Positions 16,050 through 24,472 of a stretch of DNA of 64,000 bases are shown here, piece after piece (positions within the stretch are counted from its first letter, which is position 1; every line of letters begins with the position of its first letter). A model generated the notes under the pieces. That model was not told the origin of the DNA. It searched no databases and saw only the letters and a program-made list of their open reading frames with translations. The position numbers were made by a program, and so were the translations under genes. Source of the stretch: Siminovitchia sp047228825 (GTDB lineage Bacteria > Bacillota > Bacilli > Bacillales > Bacillaceae_C); the NCBI RefSeq assembly GCF_047228825.1, contig NZ_JBFEGN010000001.1:62001-126000 (forward strand), read 5' to 3'.

Positions 16050-16075
16050 CTTAATAATATGACGCATGATATAAT
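16047..16075 (+). promoter_or_regulatory. Sigma-A promoter of lexA
   Basis: TTGCTT (16047-16052) and a perfect TATAAT (16070-16075), 17 bases apart, 38 bases before the lexA start. Confidence 0.8.
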
Positions 16076-16112
16076 AGGAATCAGCTTATCATGGGAAAAA
16101 GGGTGTGAAAAG

Positions 16113-16733
16113 GTGACAAAACTTACAAAACGGCAAGAAGACATCTTAAACTTTATAAAAGATGAAGTGAAAAAAAAGGGCTATCCTCCCTCCGTCCGTG
16201 AAATTGGAAAAGCGGTTGGCCTTGCTTCAAGTTCCACTGTTCACGGGCATCTTGCCAGGCTGGAAAGCAAAGGTCTCATCAGGCGTGACCCGACCAAACC
16301 GAGAGCGATTGAAGTTTTGAATCAGGATGACGCAGCCATTGTTCAAAAAACCGTCAATGTTCCGCTTGTCGGTAAGGTTACTGCAGGGCTGCCGATTTCA
16401 GCAGTTGAGAATATTGAGGATTATTATCCGCTTCCGGAATCCCTCGTTCCAGCAGACGACCAGGTATTTATGCTGGAAATTGTTGGTGAAAGCATGATAG
16501 AAGCCGGCATTCACGACGGTGATTTTGTCATTGTCCGCCAGCAAAACACAGCCAACAACGGAGATATCGTCGTCGCCATGACCGAAGAAGACGAAGCAAC
16601 AGTCAAAAGGTTTTATAAGGAAAACGGCTATGTCCGGCTTCAGCCGGAAAACTCAAGCATGGAACCGATCATCGTTTCCAATGTCACCATTTTAGGAAAA
16701 GTTATCGCCTTATACAGGCGCTTCGTCCATTGA
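16113..16733 (+). CDS. lexA: SOS repressor LexA
   Basis: The 206-residue repressor begins MTKLTKRQEDILNFIKDEV from GTG 16113, the start matching B. subtilis LexA; the open frame runs further upstream but through the operators. The winged-helix recognition region is SVREIGKAVGLASSSTVHGH. The self-cleavage site is Ala91-Gly92, with Ser127 (GESMIEAG) and Lys165 (EATVKRF) as the catalytic pair. It represses yneA, recA and itself until RecA filaments trigger cleavage. Three boxes lie in the divergent lexA-yneA region, as in B. subtilis. Confidence 0.97.
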   Translation: MTKLTKRQEDILNFIKDEVKKKGYPPSVREIGKAVGLASSSTVHGHLARLESKGLIRRDPTKPRAIEVLNQDDAAIVQKTVNVPLVGKVTAGLPISAVENIEDYYPLPESLVPADDQVFMLEIVGESMIEAGIHDGDFVIVRQQNTANNGDIVVAMTEEDEATVKRFYKENGYVRLQPENSSMEPIIVSNVTILGKVIALYRRFVH

Positions 16734-16760
16734 TAAAAATTTATTGCCCATCAACGCGTG

Positions 16761-16794
16761 AGCGGCCCAATCTTCGATATTGCATTGAGCCGCT
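16761..16794. terminator. Bidirectional terminator between lexA and spoIIP-like gene
   Basis: AGCGGCCCAAT pairs with ATTGAGCCGCT with one mismatch, followed by TATTTTTT. It serves the convergent lexA and spoIIP genes. Confidence 0.8.
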
Positions 16795-16804
16795 TATTTT
16801 TTAG

Positions 16805-17911
16805 TCATTTCTCCTTACTTGCTTCCTTCGCTTCTCCCCAATAATATTCACTGAACACTTCTGCCAGTGCGTCAACGGTACGGTTGAGCTCTTCCAATGT
16901 ATTGTCCACGCCGCCAATCTCTATTAAAAGTGCATTTTCTGCCAGGTCCTGGTTATATACCCCATCTCCGTCTGCTTTGGTCTTGCCATATACACCCCTG
17001 GGCAGCCCGGGATATTTTTCCTGGAGGGCATTAAACAAATGGGAAGCCAACTCCAGATTTTTTTTATAGTTAGGATGCTCCTTCCCGATCACAAAATAGG
17101 GCTTGGCGTATGTTTTTCCATTGATAGTCGTGGTCGTAACACTCCTTCGCGATGAATCGCGGTGTATATCAAAGTAAAATTGAATCTGTTTATGCCGCTT
17201 CATTGTTTCGACAGCAATCTCCCGGGAAACACTATAGGATTGAAAATACTCCATATTTCTTTTTTTTAGGAGCGCCTGTATGTCAACCTCATTAACCAAT
17301 GTTTTAATTCCTTTTTCCCCTAGCTTTTCTCCCAACCTTTTCCCGAGCAAAGTCACATTTTTCTCTTTGTGCCATGCCCGATTTGGGTCCTTTACATTTG
17401 GAAGAAGAGGAAGAAATGATTCCGTATTATGCGAGGAATAGATGAAAACGACGGGTTCGCCGGTGGTTGTTTGCTTTTTTGGTGGCGATGATTCCTCCAC
17501 CGGGTCATCATTGCCTTCTTCCCATACATCCAAATCATCCGGAGGAGGAGATTCGATCGGCAAATTCGTAAAATCGGCTCCCTTCCCTGCTATAATAATT
17601 TTCGGAGTTGCCGCATGCAGGCCCGGAATTTCACTGATTAAAAACGTCTTCATGTTTCTTAAATTGATGTTTGTAAATAGTTCCAGTATATCTCTTCCCA
17701 AAGAACGCTCAAATCCTTCGGGAATACTTGATTTTAAAGCGTGGTTTTCCAGTGACATGACATACAGGAAGGCCTCTGTTCTTGATGGGTCATCCCCAAT
17801 GAAGGACAATAGGCTGATTTTTACACTCGAAAAGGCAATCGCCGAAATTAAGCAAAAAAGTGCGACAACAGTTGCAAAAGATTTTGCTGCGAATTTGACC
17901 ATCTGGTTCAT
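16805..17911 (-). CDS. spoIIP: SpoIIP family peptidoglycan hydrolase
   Basis: The 368-residue protein has an N-terminal membrane helix (about residues 10-35), a variable acidic and proline-rich linker (SPPPDDLDVWEEGNDDP), and a SpoIIP amidase domain. Visible motifs are VFIYSSHNTESFLP (the His motif), QFYFDIHRDSSRRSVTTTT and the catalytic-acid region NALLIEIGGVDN. SpoIIP removes stem peptides and cuts glycan during engulfment. In B. subtilis the gene lies beside gpr, not lexA, and several Bacillaceae carry two copies. This may therefore be a second paralogue rather than the main SpoIIP. It converges on lexA. Confidence 0.88.
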   Translation of the reverse strand: MNQMVKFAAKSFATVVALFCLISAIAFSSVKISLLSFIGDDPSRTEAFLYVMSLENHALKSSIPEGFERSLGRDILELFTNINLRNMKTFLISEIPGLHAATPKIIIAGKGADFTNLPIESPPPDDLDVWEEGNDDPVEESSPPKKQTTTGEPVVFIYSSHNTESFLPLLPNVKDPNRAWHKEKNVTLLGKRLGEKLGEKGIKTLVNEVDIQALLKKRNMEYFQSYSVSREIAVETMKRHKQIQFYFDIHRDSSRRSVTTTTINGKTYAKPYFVIGKEHPNYKKNLELASHLFNALQEKYPGLPRGVYGKTKADGDGVYNQDLAENALLIEIGGVDNTLEELNRTVDALAEVFSEYYWGEAKEASKEK

Positions 17912-18002
17912 CCTTTAAGAAAAATTTGGTTAATACCATTTATATGAGGTTTGATAGAGTCTATGATTAAAAACTTGTCCTTTCATTAAGCGATAAAAAA
18001 AA

Positions 18003-18021
18003 GGAACCCTTTATGGGTCCC
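18003..18021 (-). terminator. Orphan terminator upstream of spoIIP
   Basis: GGAACCC pairs with GGGTCCC with one mismatch; on the minus strand TTTTTTTT follows. It stops something transcribed from the right, but no firm gene precedes it. Confidence 0.7.
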
Positions 18022-18240
18022 GCGATGTTTTAATTTCCGATATGAATCATGACGAGAATATGCAAAAACAAAGCTCCGGCACATATATTGATGTACAGGA
18101 TGAGCGGCTTTTGCCGGTTACATACGTATCAGGGCAAAGCCGTTTTGGGCCACACATGAGCAATTGCAGAGTGGACAGACCGAATGGAAAAAGAGAAAAG
18201 CAGGAAAGCCCGGGACCCCTTTAAATTGGCAAAATAAAAA

Positions 18241-18258
18241 ACATCCCGCAAGAGATGT
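18241..18258 (-). terminator. Terminator after the 19-residue frame
   Basis: ACATCCC GCAA GAGATGT folds into a short hairpin and TTTTTTATTTT follows on the minus strand, 25 bases after the stop of the short frame. Confidence 0.65.
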
Positions 18259-18282
18259 CATAGAAAACAATCCAAGTTGTAA

Positions 18283-18342
18283 TTACAAAATATAGAAATG
18301 GACTATGAGAAGCGTGAATAGGACTTCTGCTTTAACAGCCAT
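18283..18342 (-). CDS. Candidate 19-residue hydrophobic peptide
   Basis: MAVKAEVLFTLLIVHFYIL is a single potential membrane helix. Its ATG lies after AGGAAGGTGACGGA, a good ribosome site, and an intrinsic terminator follows 25 bases after the stop. A second 19-codon frame (18347-18406) ends just before it but lacks a ribosome site. Short hydrophobic peptides with own terminators include type I toxins and small membrane regulators, but nothing here identifies the class, and I see no antisense partner with certainty. Confidence 0.35.
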   Translation of the reverse strand: MAVKAEVLFTLLIVHFYIL

Positions 18343-18647
18343 TCCGTCACCTTCCTAAAGGTAGTTTCAATGCAGATGCCATACCATAATCAAACTGTTT
18401 AGCCATAAGGAATATTTTTATATCCGGCCCCCAAATTTTTTGGCCTCTTTTCACCTCTTTAAATGAAATCTATCACACCTATGTGAATGATGTTTAAAGT
18501 TTTTGTAAATATTCTGTTTAAAAATCAAAAAAAAGATAGTTTACACTATAACTGTTAGTATGGCCCTCCTGTTATTTACAAGAAAGATTATAATACACGG
18601 AAGGATGCAATAACGTCCGATTCTATTCCTGCATGAAAATGAATTGG

Positions 18648-18679
18648 AAGGATACTGCCCATCATGGGACAGTATCCTT
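18648..18679. terminator. Terminator downstream of glnA
   Basis: Perfect 10-base arms AAGGATACTG/CAGTATCCTT, 53 bases after the glnA stop. The T tail is weak on the minus strand and better on the plus strand. Confidence 0.75.
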
Positions 18680-18731
18680 ATTTTCAGAAGGTTTAAGGAT
18701 GAATACTGTATTCCGCTCATCATTATCCAGC

Positions 18732-20066
18732 TTAGTACAGCTTCATGTATTGCTCTCTTTCCCAAGGATGGACCTGGGTGCGGAACATTTCCCATTCAAT
18801 CTCTTTTGCTTCAATGAAGTTGTCAAAAATGTGCGGCCCCAATGCGGCTTTCATCGTTTCGTCAGCCTTTAATTCCTGCAATGCTTCATGGAGATTATGC
18901 GGCAAATCTACAACGCCTTCCTGCTCCCGCTCATTTTTGTTCATGATATAAATGTTGCGGTCTACCGGTTGCGGAGGTGTTAATTGTTCTTTTATGCCGC
19001 TTAATCCGGCTTTTAAAAGGACCGCCATAGCCAGGTACGGGTTTGCGGTTGGATCGACGCTTCTGAGCTCGATCCTTGTGCTTTGTCCCCTTGATGATGG
19101 TATTCTGACAAGCGGACTGCGGTTTTGCGCAGACCATGCAATATAGCAAGGAGCTTCATAACCCGGAACAAGCCGTTTATATGAGTTAATGGTCGGATTT
19201 GTGATCCCTGTAAAGCCTGGTGCATGTTTAATGATGCCTGCCATGAAGTGAAATGCCGTTTCACTCATCTGCAATTCGCCGTTTGGATCATAAAACGCAT
19301 TTTTTCCATCTCGAAATAAAGACATATTAAAGTGCATGCCGGATCCGGCTACGCCATAAAGCGGCTTGGGCATGAACGTGGCGTGCAGGCCATGTTTACG
19401 GGCGATCGTTTTGACAACAAGCTTGAATGTTTGGATATGGTCGCATGCACTGACGGCATCTGAATATTTAAAGTCGATTTCGTGCTGGCCGGGTGCCTCT
19501 TCATGGTGGGAAGCTTCAATTTCAAAGCCCATTTCTTCAAGTTCCAGCACAATATCGCGGCGGCAGTTCTCCCCAAGGTCTGTTGGAGCCAGGTCAAAAT
19601 ATCCGCCGTTATCATTTAATTCAAGTGTCGGTTCTCCCTTTTCGTCCAATTTAAAAAGAAAAAACTCCGGTTCCGGACCAAGGTTAAATTCGGTAAAGCC
19701 ATACTCTTCCATTTCTTTTAAAACTCTTTTCAAGTTACTTCGCGGGTCGCCTAAAAAGGGTTCTCCGGATTTATGATAGACGTCACAGATCAATCTTGCC
19801 ACTTTCCCTTTTTCGGCTGTCCATGGAAAGATAACCCACGTATCAAGGTCCGGAACCAAATACATATCGGACTCTTCTATTCTTACAAATCCTTCTATGG
19901 AAGATCCGTCAAACATCATTTTATTGTCAAGCGCTTTTCCCAATTGGCTGATCGGAATTTCCACATTTTTTACCGTTCCCAAAATGTCTGTAAACTGCAG
20001 CCTGATAAACTTGACGTTTTGCTCTTCCGCAAGCTGTGTAATACTTTCTCGTGTAAACATGCTCAT
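18732..20066 (-). CDS. glnA: Glutamine synthetase type I (alpha)
   Basis: The 444-residue enzyme makes glutamine from glutamate, ammonia and ATP. It closely matches Bacillus GlnA: MMFDGSSIEGFVRIEESDMY with the regulatory Arg, FNLGPEPEFFLFKLDEKGEP, the ATP-site region SGMHFNMSLFRDGKNAF and TRIELRSVDPTANPYLAMAV, ending RTQVHPWEREQYMKLY. Bacillus-type GlnA is feedback-inhibited by glutamine and then binds GlnR and TnrA. Here glnR is not upstream; a separate promoter lies in the 160-base gap to ynbB. Confidence 0.97.
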   Translation of the reverse strand: MSMFTRESITQLAEEQNVKFIRLQFTDILGTVKNVEIPISQLGKALDNKMMFDGSSIEGFVRIEESDMYLVPDLDTWVIFPWTAEKGKVARLICDVYHKSGEPFLGDPRSNLKRVLKEMEEYGFTEFNLGPEPEFFLFKLDEKGEPTLELNDNGGYFDLAPTDLGENCRRDIVLELEEMGFEIEASHHEEAPGQHEIDFKYSDAVSACDHIQTFKLVVKTIARKHGLHATFMPKPLYGVAGSGMHFNMSLFRDGKNAFYDPNGELQMSETAFHFMAGIIKHAPGFTGITNPTINSYKRLVPGYEAPCYIAWSAQNRSPLVRIPSSRGQSTRIELRSVDPTANPYLAMAVLLKAGLSGIKEQLTPPQPVDRNIYIMNKNEREQEGVVDLPHNLHEALQELKADETMKAALGPHIFDNFIEAKEIEWEMFRTQVHPWEREQYMKLY

Positions 20067-20143
20067 GTAAAAAAATTCCTCCTGAAAGTAACAAATTCAA
20101 CATGACAAAGCAATCATGCAGTAAGAAAAATATCATGTACGAA

Positions 20144-20172
20144 ATAATAAATCTCACGGTATCATCTGTCAA
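20144..20172 (-). promoter_or_regulatory. Sigma-A promoter of glnA
   Basis: On the minus strand TTGACA (20172-20167) and TATTAT (20149-20144), 17 bases apart. I find no TGTNA-N7-TNACA GlnR/TnrA site around it. Confidence 0.82.
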
Positions 20173-20188
20173 GAAAAAATTTTAAAAA

Positions 20189-20208
20189 GACAGCAATATG
20201 TTGCTGCC
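20189..20208 (-). terminator. Terminator of hflX-ynbB
   Basis: GGCAGCAA pairs with TTGCTGTC and is followed by TTTTTAAAATTTTTT on the minus strand, separating ynbB from glnA. Confidence 0.8.
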
Positions 20209-20226
20209 TTCGATATATATATACAC

Positions 20227-21498
20227 TTATTTTACATGGATCAAACCTTTCTCCAGCAAATGATCGACTGCAGTGGTGATGGCAATTTTTACATGGGCGT
20301 ATGTAAGTCCGCCCTGCACATAAGCAGCATAAGGAGGACGGATTGGCCCGTCGGCTGACAGTTCTATGCTTGATCCTTGAATAAAGGCGCCCGCAGCCAT
20401 AATGACCGGATCGCTATATCCCGGCATTTCGCCCGGTTGCGGCAAAACGTATGAATCAACCGGAGATGCGGCCTGTATGGCCTGGCAAAACGCAATCATT
20501 AAATCGGCATCTCCAAACTGGACCGATTGGATTAAATCTGTCCGTACAGCAGTCCATTTCGGCTCTGTTTTCATGCCGAGCTGTTCCAGAAAGGCCGACG
20601 TAAAGACAGCTCCTTTCAATGCCTGCCCTGTTATGTGCGGAGCAAGGAAAAACCCTTGATACATTTCAAGCAGGCTGTACAGGGAAGCTCCGGCTTCCGA
20701 GCCCAGGCCCGGGGAGGTCATTCTAAAAGAGCAGTCCTCGACGTATTCCCTTTTGCCGACTATATAGCCTCCCGTTTTTACAATTCCCCCACCCGGGTTT
20801 TTAATAAGCGATCCTGCCATCAAATCAGCTCCTACATGGCACGGCTCACGCGTTTCCACAAATTCGCCATAGCAGTTGTCGACAAAAACAATCAGCTCCG
20901 GGTTGATTTCTTTTACAAATGAAATCATTTCGGCGATCTCCTCTATTGTAAAGGAAGGCCTGTCATCATAGCCCTTCGATCTTTGGATGCCGATTACTTT
21001 TGTCTTCGGATTGATTTTCTCTTGAACCGCCTTAAAATCCACTTTTCCTTCCGGGGTTAAGGGTATGGCCGAATAACCGATCCCAAATTCCTTTAACGAT
21101 CCGCTGGATTTGCCGCGGCTCCCGACAATTTCTTCCAGCGTATCATACGGTTTTCCGGTAATGTATAGCAATTCATTCCCCGGACGAAGCACTCCGAATA
21201 ATGAAATGGCAATGGCATGGGTCCCGGAAACGATTTGCGGGCGTACGAGGCCCGCTTCCCCGCCGAATACATCGGCATAAATGCTTTCCAAAGTTTCCCG
21301 CCCCATATCATTGTATCCATATCCGGTAGACGGATGAAAATGAGTATCGCTGACACGATGTTTTTGAAAGCTTGACAATACACGGTATTGATTTTCTTCA
21401 ATCCGTTGATCTATTTCGTTCAGTTTCCCCGAAATTTTCTCTTCAACATCTTCAATGACAGGGCCCAATTTATCTCTATGTGTCAAAAATGTGTACAT
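20227..21498 (-). CDS. ynbB: PLP-dependent methionine gamma-lyase-like protein YnbB (aluminium-resistance family)
   Basis: The 423-residue protein belongs to the fold-type I PLP enzymes annotated as methionine gamma-lyase family or aluminium resistance protein. It shows HFHPSTGYGYNDMGRETLE, GTHAIAISLFGVLRPGNELL, the PLP aspartate region ELIVFVDNCYGEFVE and the lysine motif GSLIKNPGGGIVKTGGYI. The true substrate is unknown. It follows hflX by 14 bases with AAGGAG before the ATG, so the two are an operon, as in B. subtilis, where glnRA follows. Confidence 0.92.
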   Translation of the reverse strand: MYTFLTHRDKLGPVIEDVEEKISGKLNEIDQRIEENQYRVLSSFQKHRVSDTHFHPSTGYGYNDMGRETLESIYADVFGGEAGLVRPQIVSGTHAIAISLFGVLRPGNELLYITGKPYDTLEEIVGSRGKSSGSLKEFGIGYSAIPLTPEGKVDFKAVQEKINPKTKVIGIQRSKGYDDRPSFTIEEIAEMISFVKEINPELIVFVDNCYGEFVETREPCHVGADLMAGSLIKNPGGGIVKTGGYIVGKREYVEDCSFRMTSPGLGSEAGASLYSLLEMYQGFFLAPHITGQALKGAVFTSAFLEQLGMKTEPKWTAVRTDLIQSVQFGDADLMIAFCQAIQAASPVDSYVLPQPGEMPGYSDPVIMAAGAFIQGSSIELSADGPIRPPYAAYVQGGLTYAHVKIAITTAVDHLLEKGLIHVK

Positions 21499-21512
21499 TC
21501 CTGCTGACTCCT

Positions 21513-22760
21513 TCAGATTTCATATAATTTTAATGATCCGGTTACAGGATGATCCGAAAGAACAAACCCTTTGCATTTATAAGCTTGTTCGGCTTCCAAA
21601 AACGTCAATTCCCTTAAAATGGTTTCGCTTTTTAAAACAGATAATAGCCGCCCCTCATGAGAAGGAATGATCACATGGTAGTGTTGCATGGATGATACGG
21701 CCATATGTTCAATTTTTTGTTTCAAAAGATTCCGGTCATTCTCATTAAACGCACTGATCAGTATCGTATCCCCCGAACTTGGGACAAAGTCAGAAACAAT
21801 TTGATCCGCTTTATTGTAAACGATCAATTGGGGCAAATGTTCGATTTCCAGTTCTTCCAGCAGCTTTAAAACCGTCTCTTCATGGTTGATATAGTCCGGA
21901 TTGGAACAGTCCACGACATGCAGCAGCAGATCCGCCTCACGTGCTTCCTCCAGCGTTGAACGGAAGGCTGCAACTAACGTAGTGGGCAAATCCTGGATAA
22001 AGCCGACCGTATCCGTAATCAAAACCGAGTACCCGCTTGGCAGGACAAGTCTTCGCGTCAGCGGGTCAAGCGTGGCGAACAATTTGTCTTCTTCAAATGA
22101 TTCGGCCATTGACAGACGATTAAATAATGTCGATTTTCCGGCATTTGTATAGCCTACAATGGCAATTTGATACGTATTATTTCGCCTTCTTCGGGATCTG
22201 TACCCTTCACGATGTTTGACAATCGTCTCCAATTGTCTTTTGATCTCATCGATCCTCCGCCTGATATGCCGGCGGTCAGACTCCAGTTTTGTTTCCCCCG
22301 GACCCCTTGTTCCAATACCGCCTCCCAGCCTTGACAGGGCAATTCCCTGTCCCGCCAATCTTGGCAGCAAATATTGCAATTGGGCGAGTTCCACTTGCAG
22401 TTTTCCTTCTCTTGTTTTGGCGCGCTGTGCAAAAATATCAAGAATGAGCTGGGTCCGGTCCAGCACCCTTCCGGAAAACTGTTCCTGAAGATTGCGTAGC
22501 TGTGTCGGAGTTAATTCATCATTGATAATGATTAAATCAGGCTCCAACTCTTCCACCAGCGTCTGAAGTTCTTCCAACTTTCCTTTCCCGATATAGGTTG
22601 ACGGGTGAAGACGATCACGCTTTTGCTCCATGGTTGCAATCACTTTCCCTTTGGCTGTAGCCGTCAACGAAGCGAGTTCATCCATTGAATATTGAAAGCG
22701 GTAGTCGCTTTCTCCGAGCTGGCAGCCGACAAGAATGGCTGTCTCTTCATGTGTGGTCAT
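21513..22760 (-). CDS. hflX: Ribosome-associated GTPase HflX
   Basis: The 415-residue GTPase has the HflX N-terminal domain (VELAQLQYLLPRLAGQGIAL, then LSRLGGGIGTRGPGETKLE) and a G domain. The G motifs are GYTNAGKSTLFNRLS (G1), DTVGFIQDLPTTLV (G3) and YNKAD (G4). HflX splits or rescues stalled ribosomes, for example after heat shock. I placed the start at ATG 22760, eight bases after AGGAG; GTG 22769 overlaps the ribosome site. It heads the hflX-ynbB operon. Confidence 0.95.
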   Translation of the reverse strand: MTTHEETAILVGCQLGESDYRFQYSMDELASLTATAKGKVIATMEQKRDRLHPSTYIGKGKLEELQTLVEELEPDLIIINDELTPTQLRNLQEQFSGRVLDRTQLILDIFAQRAKTREGKLQVELAQLQYLLPRLAGQGIALSRLGGGIGTRGPGETKLESDRRHIRRRIDEIKRQLETIVKHREGYRSRRRRNNTYQIAIVGYTNAGKSTLFNRLSMAESFEEDKLFATLDPLTRRLVLPSGYSVLITDTVGFIQDLPTTLVAAFRSTLEEAREADLLLHVVDCSNPDYINHEETVLKLLEELEIEHLPQLIVYNKADQIVSDFVPSSGDTILISAFNENDRNLLKQKIEHMAVSSMQHYHVIIPSHEGRLLSVLKSETILRELTFLEAEQAYKCKGFVLSDHPVTGSLKLYEI

Positions 22761-22830
22761 TATTGACACTCCTGCTTTCTTTAAAATGTCTAATCACATC
22801 ATAACAGAAATGTTCGCAAAGAAAAAAAGA

Positions 22831-22852
22831 AACCCCGCCAGGAACCGGGGTT
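22831..22852 (-). terminator. Terminator of spoVK
   Basis: AACCCCG/CGGGGTT with an 8-base loop and TTTCTTTTTTT on the minus strand, just after the spoVK stop. Confidence 0.88.
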
Positions 22853-22857
22853 AAGCC

Positions 22858-23808
22858 TTAAGTAGATGTGCTGTTTTTTGTAAAGACCAGATCGCGGGTA
22901 TGAAGCGTCATCAAATCATCGCGGTTCAATCTGCTTTCTGAAAGGAGCCGCATGGCCTGGGCCCGCACGGCACTCTCGATAATATTACGGACATACCGCC
23001 CATTGGAAAATATGGATCTGTTCATACCTTTGGCGTATATAAGATGTTCTTTTAATTTCGCTTCTGCTTCACGGGTAAATTCATATTGTTTCTCTCTTAC
23101 CATGCGTCTGGCAATTTCCATTAATTCATTGATGGTATAGTCGGGAAAATGAAAAACAAGCGGAAATCTGGAGTGAAGGCCGGGATTTAGACTTAAAAAA
23201 TAATCCATTTCTTTCGAATATCCGGCAAGGATTAAAATAAATGTATGCAGTTTGTCCTCCATATGTTTTACAAGCGTGTCGATCGCTTCCTTACCGAAAT
23301 CTTTCTCGCCACCCCGGCCAAGCGAATAGGCTTCATCAATAAATAATATACCGCCGGATGCTTTCTTTATCAAATCCCGCGTTTTTTGTGCTGTGTGGCC
23401 AATATATTCGCCAACAAGATCGGCCCTTTCCGCTTCAATCAAATGCCCTTTCGGAAGAACTTCCATTTTATGCAGCAATTTGCCGATCAGTCTGGCGACG
23501 GTCGTTTTTCCGGTCCCCGGATTTCCTTTAAACATCATGTGCAATACTTGTGGGCTCGTTTTTAATCCTGCCGCTTCACGTTTTTTGTTGATATATATCC
23601 AGGCGTAAATTTCTTTCATCGTTTTCTTTATATGATCGAGTCCTACCAGGGAATCCATCTCACTTTCAATTTCATTCAAGATGGCATGTTGGCCGGGCAA
23701 TGATTGGGAAGAAACTTTTTCATACAAATTTTTATTTTTATCCCTTTTGTTCATGTTGAGCATAATACTGATCTGGCCATTATTCTTCATCTTGATTGGT
23801 TCATCCAC
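22858..23808 (-). CDS. spoVK: Stage V sporulation protein K, AAA ATPase
   Basis: The 316-residue protein is a CbbX/SpoVK-type AAA ATPase: Walker A MMFKGNPGTGKTTVARLIG, Walker B ASGGILFIDEAYSLGRGG and sensor region HSRFPLVFHFPDYT. SpoVK is needed for late spore maturation; its substrate is unknown. The start is GTG 23808 after GAGGTGATGG. It stands between hfq and hflX as in B. subtilis. Mother-cell (sigma-E) control is expected from the family, but I could not find a convincing sigma-E promoter. Confidence 0.93.
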   Translation of the reverse strand: MDEPIKMKNNGQISIMLNMNKRDKNKNLYEKVSSQSLPGQHAILNEIESEMDSLVGLDHIKKTMKEIYAWIYINKKREAAGLKTSPQVLHMMFKGNPGTGKTTVARLIGKLLHKMEVLPKGHLIEAERADLVGEYIGHTAQKTRDLIKKASGGILFIDEAYSLGRGGEKDFGKEAIDTLVKHMEDKLHTFILILAGYSKEMDYFLSLNPGLHSRFPLVFHFPDYTINELMEIARRMVREKQYEFTREAEAKLKEHLIYAKGMNRSIFSNGRYVRNIIESAVRAQAMRLLSESRLNRDDLMTLHTRDLVFTKNSTST

Positions 23809-23956
23809 AGCCCATCACCTCGCATTCAGAAACAGTATACGCCCAATATGATATTTTTGTTCCTCATATTGTTTTTATGATTATATTCGAGTAAGACCAG
23901 CGTCATTACATGATGAACCAGACGCGGAATGTTTTATGGGAACGGCGAAAACTTTT

Positions 23957-24121
23957 TATAAAGAAAAGCGCAAGCGCCCGTTTAGCGACAGCCCTCCGCA
24001 ATGAGATAAAGGAAACACGGCGGCGAAGGCAGGCTCAAGCAGCGACGTCCTTGAAAAAGCTTACGCTTTTTCGAGGAAAGGAGGGCGAAGTTTGCTAGTC
24101 GCTGGGCGCTGGAGCTGGACA
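23957..24121 (+). repeat. Dispersed GC-rich repeat, copy R3
   Basis: Left end TATAAAGAAAAGCGCAAGCG, right end GGCGCTGGAGCTGGACA. Its ends are imperfect inverted repeats (AGCGCCC...AGCGAC against GTCGCTGGGCGCT), and an inner hairpin GAAAAAGC/GCTTTTTC lies at its centre. It occupies the 406-base gap between spoVK and hfq; the rest of the gap shows only promoter-type AT-rich DNA. Confidence 0.85.
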
Positions 24122-24180
24122 AAGCAGATTTTTTTCTGCTCATTTTCATAAGGAAAAAGTATATTTTTCGAATAAAAAAA

Positions 24181-24203
24181 CACGCACACTCGGCGTGTAC
24201 GTG
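24181..24203 (-). terminator. Terminator of hfq
   Basis: CACGCACAC pairs with GTGTACGTG with one mismatch around TCGGC; TTTTTTTATT follows on the minus strand. Confidence 0.85.
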
Positions 24204-24214
24204 CTTTCATGTTC

Positions 24215-24445
24215 TTACTCTTCTTCAAAATTGATTTGAACGTTGCGTTGGGGTGAAAAGGTAGAAATGGCATGTTTAAATACAAGCTGCTGTTTGCCCT
24301 CTGATTCAAATAAGACTGTAAAGTTATCAAAGCCTCTTACTTGTCCGCGAAGTTGAAATCCGTTTAATAAGAACACAGTGACATGGATTCCTTCTTTGCG
24401 CAGTTGATTTAGAAATTGATCTTGAATGTTAACCGGTTGCTTCAT
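24215..24445 (-). CDS. hfq: RNA chaperone Hfq
   Basis: The 76-residue protein has both Sm motifs: VFLLNGFQLRGQVRGFDNFT and VLFESEGKQQLVFKHAIST, with the usual N-terminal NIQDQFLNQLRKEG. Hfq forms a hexameric ring and binds small RNAs and U-rich 3' ends; in Bacillus its effects are milder than in enterics. AGGAGG lies seven bases before the ATG. It follows miaA by 27 bases, the common miaA-hfq pair, and ends at a strong terminator. Confidence 0.96.
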   Translation of the reverse strand: MKQPVNIQDQFLNQLRKEGIHVTVFLLNGFQLRGQVRGFDNFTVLFESEGKQQLVFKHAISTFSPQRNVQINFEEE

Positions 24446-24472
24446 CGGAAGACCTCCTCTTTTTCTCTATAC

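Larger units (their letters stand above)
17912..18731. other. 820-base region without a firm gene, between spoIIP and glnA
   Basis: The stretch holds three hairpins (18003-18021, 18241-18258, 18648-18679) and one short frame with a good ribosome site (18283-18342). A minus-strand open stretch ending at about 18031 encodes a hydrophobic tail (LYINICAGALFLHILVMIHI) but has no start codon. A 60-codon plus-strand frame at 18042-18224 has no ribosome site. The layout suggests one or two very small minus-strand transcripts or decayed genes. Confidence 0.55.

Noticed and set aside
18042..18224. 60-codon plus-strand frame near the spoIIP promoter
   Set aside because: No ribosome site or promoter in the right place; overlaps an opposite-strand terminator region.
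20067..20226. GlnR/TnrA operator before glnA
   Set aside because: Several partial TGTNA or TNACA halves exist, but none at the required spacing.
23809..23900. Sigma-E promoter for spoVK
   Set aside because: Only partial matches (CATATT, GTATACT) at wrong spacing.
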